Assembly: GCA_964554795.1 (NCBI GenBank)
Contig: CAZKQB010000002.1
Span: 54,355-118,354 of the forward strand
DNA from: SFHK01 sp964554795
GTDB lineage: Bacteria; Bacillota; Clostridia; Christensenellales; Aristaeellaceae
Direction of reading: 5' to 3'
Length of the DNA stretch: 64,000 bases
Positions 25,879 to 31,842 of this stretch are shown piece by piece. Numbering within the stretch: position 1 is the first letter of the stretch; every line of letters starts with the position of its first letter. The notes beneath the pieces are model-generated. The model was not told the DNA's origin. It saw nothing but the letters and a program-made list of their open reading frames with translations, and searched no databases. The position numbers and the translations under genes were made by a program.

Positions 25879-25907
25879 ATTATATCATGAAAAGACGTAC
25901 TTGGCAA
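25879..25907 (-). promoter_or_regulatory. promoter of the membrane protein / hslO / TPR operon
   Basis: On the minus strand, TTGCCA (25902-25907), 17 bp, TATAAT (25879-25884), about 50 bp above the first start codon. Confidence 0.8.
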
Positions 25908-25922
25908 TCGGGCGCGCCCTTC

Positions 25923-26495
25923 TCATTTTGACAAAATTCCTTCATTTTGCCGCACGTTAAGGCTTTCCATGGTATGGCCGTCATCGAGCGACTTCAACTC
26001 GAATAAACCCTTGCTCAGCGTCATGTAGGAGCGTGCGCTTCCACCCTTAGGCAGAGAAACCGAACCCGGATTCAGATAGGTGAAGCCAGCCTGCGCACGC
26101 ATGGCAGGAATGTGTGTATGTCCGCACAGAAGAATCTCGCCCGCGTTCAACAGCGGCGGATTTTCCTCTCCCGCATGATGCCCGTGTGTCGCAAAAATGA
26201 CCACGCCGTCCACCGAGAGATACGCATATTCCGCCATGACCGGGAACGTCAGCACCATCTGATCCACCTCTGCCTCGCAGTTCCCTCGAACGCACAGCAG
26301 CTGTTCCCTGTGCGCATTCAGAAGTGCGATGACCGCCTTGGGATTATACCCATCCGGCAGATCATTGCGCGGCCCATGATACAACAGGTCGCCCAGCAGC
26401 AGGATTTTGTTCGGCTTTTCGGCCTCTGCCCGTTCAAACAGCTTTTCGGCATACAAAATCGACCCGTGAATATCCGATGCAATCATCAGCTTCAT
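25923..26495 (-). CDS. yfcE: YfcE/MJ0936-family metallophosphodiesterase
   Basis: 190 residues. A calcineurin-like phosphoesterase with D-I-H-G (residues 8-11), G-D-L-L-Y-H-G-P (about 35-42), G-N-C-E-A-E (about 71-76), T-H-G-H-H (about 104-108) and G-H-T-H (about 124-127), which together build the two-metal site. YfcE homologues hydrolyse phosphodiesters; the natural substrate is uncertain. It follows the Spo0A-like gene after a terminator. Confidence 0.92.
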   Translation of the reverse strand: MKLMIASDIHGSILYAEKLFERAEAEKPNKILLLGDLLYHGPRNDLPDGYNPKAVIALLNAHREQLLCVRGNCEAEVDQMVLTFPVMAEYAYLSVDGVVIFATHGHHAGEENPPLLNAGEILLCGHTHIPAMRAQAGFTYLNPGSVSLPKGGSARSYMTLSKGLFELKSLDDGHTMESLNVRQNEGILSK

Positions 26496-26496
26496 A

Positions 26497-26544
26497 TAAA
26501 AACACCCCCGTCCGGCTTTACAGGTATCGTAGCCGAAACGGGGG
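26497..26544 (-). terminator. terminator after the Spo0A-like gene
   Basis: On the minus strand CCCCCGTTTCGGCT and AGCCGGACGGGGG form the stem, followed by TGTTTTTA. It directly precedes the yfcE start. Confidence 0.8.
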
Positions 26545-26555
26545 CCGATGTCAAG

Positions 26556-27293
26556 TCAATTCTTCATTGTCTGCACGCATGCATGCGCCAGACGGGCAAT
26601 CAGCCGACCGGCCGTGGGACGCCTGTCCGCCAGAGCCGGGTCGCTGATCACCGCCGCATAGCTCTGAATGCCGCCATTCTGCCATGCAGTCTGAATGGCC
26701 GTACGAATCGCACGCTCCACGCCCGACGGCGTCGCGCCCAGCCGCAGCGCCACCTCCGGATACAGCCTGCCGGACAGGGCACGCACATACGATGAATCCT
26801 CAATGCACAGCGCGATTGCAGTTTCCAGATACCGATAGCCCTTCATGGATGGCGCAACGCCGATTCGTTTCAGCACACTGGAAATCGCGTCCGCCGGGCC
26901 AGCAGCGCCATTCGCATCCGCCTGCTCCGCAAGCAGGCAAATCCGCTTATACAGCAGGCGACTGTCCGCAGGCTTCAGCATGTAATAGCTCGCGCCGAGC
27001 GCCATTGTCCGTTCTACCAGCGAGTCCCGGCAGAAGCTCGACAGCACCAGCATTTGGGGATGTGCACCTCGCATATCATGAACGGCCTCCAACACGCCCA
27101 GTCCATCCACGTTCTTTAGCGCCAGTCCCGTCATTACCACGTCGGCACGTACATGTGTCAATAGCGACAGCAGCTCCGCGCCGTCTGCCGTTGAGCCCAC
27201 AACGTTAATGCCATCCATCCGACGCAGCTCAGAAACATACTTTCCGAGCGTATTTCGATCGCCGTCGGCAACCACGAGATTCACACGTTTCAT
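26556..27293 (-). CDS. Spo0A-family response regulator with degenerate receiver (no phosphoacceptor Asp)
   Basis: 245 residues. The C-terminal half matches the Spo0A DNA-binding domain: I-G-V-A-P-S-M-K-G-Y-R-Y-L near residue 140, L-Y-P-E-V-A, and V-E-R-A-I-R-T-A-I-Q-T-A-W-Q-N-G in the recognition region. The receiver aligns with Bacillus Spo0A without gaps over the first 60 residues, but the phosphorylated aspartate (residue 56) is Gly (V-V-M-T-G56) and the acidic pair D10-D11 is D10-G11. The lysine (L-K-P) and the Ser/Thr position (L-S-S) remain. It therefore cannot be phosphorylated in the normal way. AAGGTG 8 nt upstream supports the ATG at 27291-27293 over a GTG at 27311. It could be a constitutive or ligand-gated regulator, or a Spo0A paralogue. 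Confidence 0.88.
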   Translation of the reverse strand: MKRVNLVVADGDRNTLGKYVSELRRMDGINVVGSTADGAELLSLLTHVRADVVMTGLALKNVDGLGVLEAVHDMRGAHPQMLVLSSFCRDSLVERTMALGASYYMLKPADSRLLYKRICLLAEQADANGAAGPADAISSVLKRIGVAPSMKGYRYLETAIALCIEDSSYVRALSGRLYPEVALRLGATPSGVERAIRTAIQTAWQNGGIQSYAAVISDPALADRRPTAGRLIARLAHACVQTMKN

Positions 27294-27328
27294 GCGCGCT
27301 TCACCTTCCACGATTTCTCATGGGTACT

Positions 27329-27357
27329 ATTATATACGTTTTTATTACGAAAGTAAA
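27329..27357 (-). promoter_or_regulatory. promoter of the Spo0A-like gene
   Basis: On the minus strand, TTTACT (27352-27357), 17 bp, TATAAT (27329-27334). The ATG is about 35 bp below the -10. Confidence 0.65.
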
Positions 27358-27365
27358 TACTATTG

Positions 27366-27381
27366 TGCCGAATATTCGTCA
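27366..27381. promoter_or_regulatory. inverted pair of 0A-box-like sites
   Basis: TGCCGAA-TA-TTCGTCA: two inverted 7-mers (TGCCGAA and TGACGAA), each one base from the Spo0A box TGTCGAA. The palindrome lies just upstream of the -35 of the Spo0A-like gene, which suggests autoregulation. Confidence 0.45.
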
Positions 27382-27472
27382 TTTTCCTGCACTATTAGTA
27401 ATTATTTGGACAATCTTTTTTCATCCTTCCATTCAAAAGGCATCAGACACTGCCCAAAACCAAATCGAATAT

Positions 27473-27501
27473 AAAAACGGCGGAGAATGCATCCTCCGCC
27501 G
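27473..27501 (-). terminator. terminator of the ilvE-VOR operon
   Basis: On the minus strand CGGCGGAG and CTCCGCCG pair around an 8-nt loop and are followed by TTTTTAT. It lies just beyond the VOR gamma subunit stop. Confidence 0.9.
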
Positions 27502-27511
27502 CAACATCTTT

Positions 27512-28045
27512 CTACAGCGCGTAGCCCATTGCAATGGCCTTCTTATTCAGCTCCACAAGGCTCTGGCGCTTGGCAGAAACAACCTTCTGAATGGTGCGGT
27601 CAACCGCATCGTACGGGAACAGACTGCTCTCCCGAAGCATCTTTCCCATCACGATCATGTTTGCCAACGTAGGCATACCTGCCTCGTCGGCCAGCTTCGT
27701 TGCCGGAACACCGAACGCCTTCACATCCGTTCGCTTTACGGGGCGATCAATCAGTGAGGAATCGTAGAAGATCATGCCGCCGGGCACGACTGCGTCCTCA
27801 AATCGATCCAGCGACGGCAGATTCATGGCTATCAAAATATCAGGATGCGGAACCAGCGGGCTGCCAATCGCCGTATCGGAGATGATGACCGAGCAGCTGG
27901 CCGTGCCGCCGCGCATCTCGGGGCCATAGGAGGGTAGCCACGTGACCTCCCGTTCTTCCAGCAGCCCCGCATTGGCGAGGAATTTTCCGGTGAACAGCAC
28001 GCCCTGCCCGCCAAACCCGGAAATCAGAATGTTCGTCGTCTTCAT
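27512..28045 (-). CDS. 2-oxoacid:ferredoxin oxidoreductase, gamma subunit (VOR type)
   Basis: 177 residues. It opens with I-L-I-S-G-F-G-G-Q-G-V-L-F-T-G-K, the gamma-subunit glycine loop that helps bind CoA, and has the G-P-E-M-R-G-G-T-A-S-C segment near residue 50. With the alpha, beta and ferredoxin subunits it forms a complex that interconverts a 2-oxoacid plus CoA and an acyl-CoA plus CO2, passing electrons to ferredoxin. GAGGAGG supports the ATG at 28043-28045, which overlaps the beta stop (ATGA). Last gene of the operon. Confidence 0.93.
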   Translation of the reverse strand: MKTTNILISGFGGQGVLFTGKFLANAGLLEEREVTWLPSYGPEMRGGTASCSVIISDTAIGSPLVPHPDILIAMNLPSLDRFEDAVVPGGMIFYDSSLIDRPVKRTDVKAFGVPATKLADEAGMPTLANMIVMGKMLRESSLFPYDAVDRTIQKVVSAKRQSLVELNKKAIAMGYAL

Positions 28046-28794
28046 TTTCCGGCCTCCTCGGCATATTTGTCTTTGTAGACGCCCAGCGGATAGTAGGGAA
28101 TCATGTTCTCCTCCAGCCACTTAAGCGCCTTATCCGGCGTAAGACCCCAGTTGGTCGGACAGGTGGAAAGCACCTCGATCAGCGAGAAGCCCTTTCCCTC
28201 CATCTGATAGCGGAACGCCTTTTGAATGGCGCGCTTCGCGTTGCGCACGTTCTTCACGTCGTTCACCGCCACGCGCTCCAGATACGTTGCGCCGGTCACG
28301 TTGCTCAGCAATTCACATACCCGCAGCGGATAGCCAACCGCTTCCACCTTGCGCCCATAGGGCGAGGTCTGCGTGACCTGCCCGGGCAGCGTCGTTGGAG
28401 CCATCTGTCCGCCGGTCATGCCGTAAATGGCATTGTTTACGAAGATGATGGTGATGTTCTCACCGCGCGCCGCGGAATGTACGGTCTCGGCCGTTCCGAT
28501 TGCAGCCAGATCGCCGTCTCCCTGATATGTGAACACGATGTTGTCCGGATTGGCGCGCTTTACGCCCGTGGCGACAGCCGGTGCGCGGCCATGCGCCGCT
28601 TCGACCATATCGCAATTAAAATAGTTATATGCGAATACCGAGCAGCCGACCGGCGCAATGCCGATGGTGCGACCCTCGATGCCCAGCTCATCAATGGCCT
28701 CGGCAACTAAACGATGAATAATACCGTGCGTGCAGCCAGGGCAATAATGCAGCTTCACATCCGCCAGTGCCTTCGGTCTTTCAAATACAATCAT
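28042..28794 (-). CDS. 2-oxoacid:ferredoxin oxidoreductase, beta (thiamine diphosphate) subunit
   Basis: 250 residues. It has the conserved C-P-G-C-T-H-G (residues 18-24), G-C-S-V-F-A-Y near 50 and the thiamine diphosphate site G-D-G-D-L-A-A-I-G followed by N-N-A-I-Y-G-M-T-G-G-Q (about 90-130). This subunit does the chemistry: decarboxylation of branched-chain 2-oxoacids or, in reverse, carboxylation of acyl-CoA. It overlaps both neighbours by 4 bp. The closely related 2-oxoglutarate (KOR) complexes have the same subunit plan; the neighbouring ilvE favours branched-chain substrates. Confidence 0.93.
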   Translation of the reverse strand: MIVFERPKALADVKLHYCPGCTHGIIHRLVAEAIDELGIEGRTIGIAPVGCSVFAYNYFNCDMVEAAHGRAPAVATGVKRANPDNIVFTYQGDGDLAAIGTAETVHSAARGENITIIFVNNAIYGMTGGQMAPTTLPGQVTQTSPYGRKVEAVGYPLRVCELLSNVTGATYLERVAVNDVKNVRNAKRAIQKAFRYQMEGKGFSLIEVLSTCPTNWGLTPDKALKWLEENMIPYYPLGVYKDKYAEEAGK

Positions 28795-29861
28795 GCCTCG
28801 TCGCCTCCCGTCCTTGCGGCTTCCTCAATCTTTGCCAGCACCTCTTCAGGCGTGGGAATCATGCCGCCGACGCGACTGCACAGAAGCACCGGACGCGCGC
28901 AGCGAATGGCAAGCTCCACGTCCTCGATCATCTGTCCCATCGACAGCTCGACCGACACGAACGCCTTCGCGTGCTTTGCCGCGTCGTTCAGCTGCTTTTT
29001 CGGGAAGGGCCACAGCGTAATGGGCCGAATCAGCCCGGCCTTAATGCCCTTTTCACGCGCCGCTACAATCGCGTTGCGCGCCACGCGCGCAGCCACGCCG
29101 AACGCCACCACGACGATTTCCGCATCGTCCGCCATAAATTCCTCCACCATCGTTTCGTTCTCTTCAATGGTGCGGTATTTCTCATAGCGCGCGATATTCC
29201 ACTGCTCCAGCTCCTCCGGCAGAAGCGACAGGGAATTGACGATGTTGTGCCTGCGCTTGCCCTGCGTACCAGTGACGGCCCAGCCTTTATCATAGGCCTG
29301 CACCTCGCCCATGTCCAGCGAGACGGGCTCCATCATCTGTCCCATCGTGCCGTCGGCAAGGATCATCGTGGTCATGCGATATTTATCCGCCAGATCAAAA
29401 CCCTTGAACACCAGGCTGGCCATTTCCTGCACGGAGGCCGGTGCGAGCACCAGCATGTGAAAATCGCCGTGTCCTGCGCCGCGTGTCGCCTGAAAATAAT
29501 CCGACTGGCTTGGCTGAATGCCGCCCAGACCGGGGCCGCCGCGCTGCACGTTGACCACCAGCGCCGGAAGGTCGCAGCCCGCCAGATAGGAAAGTCCCTC
29601 GCTCTTGAGCGAAATTCCAGGGCTCGAGGAGGACGTCATGACCCGTTTGCCCGCAGACGCCACGCCGATAACCATATTAATGGCGGCGATTTCACTTTCT
29701 GCCTGTAGGAACGTACCGCCGATCTGAGGCATGCGCTTGCTCAGATAAGCCGCAACCTCCGTCTGTGGCGTGATGGGATAGCCGAAATAATGGCGGCAAC
29801 CGGCCATAATGGCGGCCTCGGCCAACGCTTCATTGCCCTTCATAAGTACCTTGTCAGCCAT
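28791..29861 (-). CDS. vorB: 2-oxoacid:ferredoxin oxidoreductase, alpha subunit (VorB type)
   Basis: 356 residues. It carries G-N-E-A-L-A-E-A-A near the start, then G-Y-P-I-T-P-Q-T-E and A-E-S-E-I-A-A-I-N, all standard for the alpha (pyrimidine-binding and C-terminal) subunit of POR/KOR/VOR enzymes. The chain length and a separate small ferredoxin subunit match 3-methyl-2-oxobutanoate:ferredoxin oxidoreductases. It starts 9 bp below the ferredoxin gene and overlaps the beta start by 4 bp. Substrate assignment to branched-chain oxoacids rests mainly on gene context. Confidence 0.92.
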   Translation of the reverse strand: MADKVLMKGNEALAEAAIMAGCRHYFGYPITPQTEVAAYLSKRMPQIGGTFLQAESEIAAINMVIGVASAGKRVMTSSSSPGISLKSEGLSYLAGCDLPALVVNVQRGGPGLGGIQPSQSDYFQATRGAGHGDFHMLVLAPASVQEMASLVFKGFDLADKYRMTTMILADGTMGQMMEPVSLDMGEVQAYDKGWAVTGTQGKRRHNIVNSLSLLPEELEQWNIARYEKYRTIEENETMVEEFMADDAEIVVVAFGVAARVARNAIVAAREKGIKAGLIRPITLWPFPKKQLNDAAKHAKAFVSVELSMGQMIEDVELAIRCARPVLLCSRVGGMIPTPEEVLAKIEEAARTGGDEA

Positions 29862-29870
29862 GAATCCACC

Positions 29871-30077
29871 CTACCTTTCCACCGTAATCACACAGTCTGG
29901 GCACATAATGGCGCAGGAAGCGCAGCCGACGCACTTATCCATCTCGTCCACCTTAGCCGGATGATGTCCCAGCGCGTTGAGCTTTTCCTCGTCCAGACTG
30001 ACAATTTTTCTCGGGCATGCGTTCACACACAGTCCGCAGCCCTTGCACCGTTCTTCACGGAACGTTACCTTTGCCAT
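29871..30077 (-). CDS. 2x[4Fe-4S] ferredoxin subunit of the VOR complex
   Basis: 68 residues with two clusters of C-x2-C-x2-C-x3-C (C-K-G-C-G-L-C-V-N-A-C-P and C-V-G-C-A-S-C-A-I-M-C-P), the normal delta subunit. It relays electrons between the thiamine subunit and soluble ferredoxin. It lies between the P-loop ATPase and the alpha subunit in the operon. Confidence 0.95.
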   Translation of the reverse strand: MAKVTFREERCKGCGLCVNACPRKIVSLDEEKLNALGHHPAKVDEMDKCVGCASCAIMCPDCVITVER

Positions 30078-30097
30078 GGTTCGTGTCCTCCCAATCG

Positions 30098-30763
30098 TTA
30101 AAAGATCGCCCAGTCCGTTCTGAAATGCAGACGGATGGGAATCAGTCCTTCGATATCCGAAAGTGCGCCCGCCAGCTCCTCCCGCGCACAGGTGCCTGCG
30201 ACGGGCAACCCCGTAACCTCGGAAAGCCTCGCCGCCCGTTCGAGCGTGGCGCGCACGTCTTCCGCCGTCGTTTCTGCGCCGAGGTTTGAATTGTTCAGAA
30301 TACCGTTAAAACTCAGCCCCGACGCAGCCTCTACCTCTCGCATAACGCCCAGCGCCGCCTCCACCGTCTGCGTGAGCGGACGATAAAAGTTCACGACGAA
30401 GCGCATGTCGAAGTCGTTTTCCTCCCTGAGCGCCGGAGACAGCCTGCCCAGCGCCAGCGCGCCGCGATCATCGCCACCCACGTCCACCACAGCACGGTAC
30501 GCCCGATCGTCCGTCACTCGGTACATCTCCGGCGGCAACGCAGGCACATCTACATTGCTGTTGGCGTATGGCGACACGATGATCTCCACACCGGCGCGGT
30601 CGAGCTCGTCCTCGCTGTCCCGGGTACGGAAATAGGGATTCACGATGTCCAGATCGGCAATCAGCGTTTTCTGCCCGGCTCGCGCCAGCTCCAGCGCGTA
30701 ATTGACGGCCAGATTCGTCTTTCCGCTTCCGTAGTGCCCGGCAAACAGCGTCACACGCTTCAT
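30098..30763 (-). CDS. MinD/ParA-like P-loop ATPase of unknown role in the VOR operon
   Basis: 221 residues. The Walker A motif is G-H-Y-G-S-G-K-T-N-L (residues 8-17); D-L-D-I-V-N-P-Y-F-R (about 37-46) follows as in SIMIBI-class ATPases, and V-V-D-V-G-G-D (about 95-101) is the Walker B-like strand. No deviant K-G-G-x-G-K-[ST] and no DNA-binding region. The ATG overlaps the ilvE stop (ATGA) and the ferredoxin gene follows 20 bp later, so it belongs to the operon. Members of this class assemble metal cofactors or move cargo; a maturation role for the Fe-S complex is a guess. Confidence 0.8.
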   Translation of the reverse strand: MKRVTLFAGHYGSGKTNLAVNYALELARAGQKTLIADLDIVNPYFRTRDSEDELDRAGVEIIVSPYANSNVDVPALPPEMYRVTDDRAYRAVVDVGGDDRGALALGRLSPALREENDFDMRFVVNFYRPLTQTVEAALGVMREVEAASGLSFNGILNNSNLGAETTAEDVRATLERAARLSEVTGLPVAGTCAREELAGALSDIEGLIPIRLHFRTDWAIF

Positions 30764-31827
30764 TTCACAAGCTCCGTCCAGCCGAACGGATCCGGCCTGC
30801 GTCCCCACTGAATGCCGGTCAGCTCATCGTACAACTTCTGCGTGATCGGGCCGATTTTGCCTCCGTTCACCACGTAGGGCACGTCGTCTACGCTCAGCTC
30901 CCCAATGGGCGAAACAACGGCGGCTGTACCGCAGCCAAAGGCCTCCTCCAGCGCTCCGCTGCGCACGGCGTCCTCCAGCTCCTGAACGGACAGAAGCCTC
31001 TCCTCCACCGGTACGCCCCACGACTTCAAAAGCGCAATGCAGCTTCTGCGCGTAACGCCGGGCAGCACGCTGCCGGTCAGCTTGGGCGTGACCACCGTGC
31101 CATTGATCTTGAACATGACGTTCATCGAGCCGACCTCTTCCACATACTTGCGCTCTACGCCATCCAGCCACAGCACCTGCGCAAATCCCTTCTGCTCGGC
31201 CTTCTCGCCGGCGCGCATGGACGCCGCATAGTTTCCGCCGCACTTGGCGTAGCCGGTTCCGCCGCGAACCGCACGCACGTCCTCCGTTTCGATCATGATG
31301 CGAACGGGATTCACTCCTTCCTTATAATAGGAGCCGGACGGCGACAGGATAATGACAAACACCGCTCTGTTCACCGTGTGCACACCCAAGAAAGGATCGT
31401 TTCCGAACAGGAACGGGCGAATATACAGGCTGGTTCCTTCTGCGGATGGTACCCAATCGCGCTCCAGATTGAGCAGTGTTTTCAGCGCCTTCAGCGCAAA
31501 GTCGGGATCGAGCTTCGGCAGACACAGGCGGTCAGCCGAATTGTTCATGCGTTCAAAGTTATCCCACGGACGGAACAGCTGAATCTCGCCGTCCGGCCGA
31601 CGATAGGCCTTCAGCCCCTCGAAAATCTCCGCGCCGTAGTGCAGAACGGTGGATGCCGGCGAAATGGCCAGATCGCCATAGGGTACGATTCGCGCGTCAT
31701 GCCAGCCGTTTTCGCGGTCGTAATCCATCACAAACATGTGGTCGGTAAAGACCTTGCCGAAGCCGAGCGCCGTTGTGTCGGTGGGCTTCGCCTTGGGCGA
31801 CAGGTTCTTTTCAATGCGGATTTCCAT
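30760..31827 (-). CDS. ilvE: branched-chain amino acid aminotransferase
   Basis: 355 residues, class IV PLP aminotransferase of the longer BCAT type. H-Y-G-A-E-I-F-E-G-L-K-A-Y-R (about 63-76) and the PLP lysine in G-Y-A-K-C-G-G-N-Y-A (about 195-204) are present, with E-V-G-S-M-N and the phosphate loop G-V-T-R-R-S. It interconverts Leu, Ile and Val with their 2-oxoacids using glutamate. It starts 15 bp below the TIM-barrel/acyl-CoA synthetase gene and is followed by VOR subunits, so the oxoacids can flow directly between IlvE and VOR. Confidence 0.96.
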   Translation of the reverse strand: MEIRIEKNLSPKAKPTDTTALGFGKVFTDHMFVMDYDRENGWHDARIVPYGDLAISPASTVLHYGAEIFEGLKAYRRPDGEIQLFRPWDNFERMNNSADRLCLPKLDPDFALKALKTLLNLERDWVPSAEGTSLYIRPFLFGNDPFLGVHTVNRAVFVIILSPSGSYYKEGVNPVRIMIETEDVRAVRGGTGYAKCGGNYAASMRAGEKAEQKGFAQVLWLDGVERKYVEEVGSMNVMFKINGTVVTPKLTGSVLPGVTRRSCIALLKSWGVPVEERLLSVQELEDAVRSGALEEAFGCGTAAVVSPIGELSVDDVPYVVNGGKIGPITQKLYDELTGIQWGRRPDPFGWTELVK

Positions 31828-31842
31828 GAAATTCCCTCCCTT

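Noticed and set aside
27512..31827. Purely catabolic reading of the ilvE-VOR genes (BCAA oxidation to branched acids)
   Set aside because: The enzymes are reversible, but expression from a leader that responds to uncharged tRNA, plus ATP-using acyl-CoA synthetases, argues for synthesis. Not excluded biochemically.
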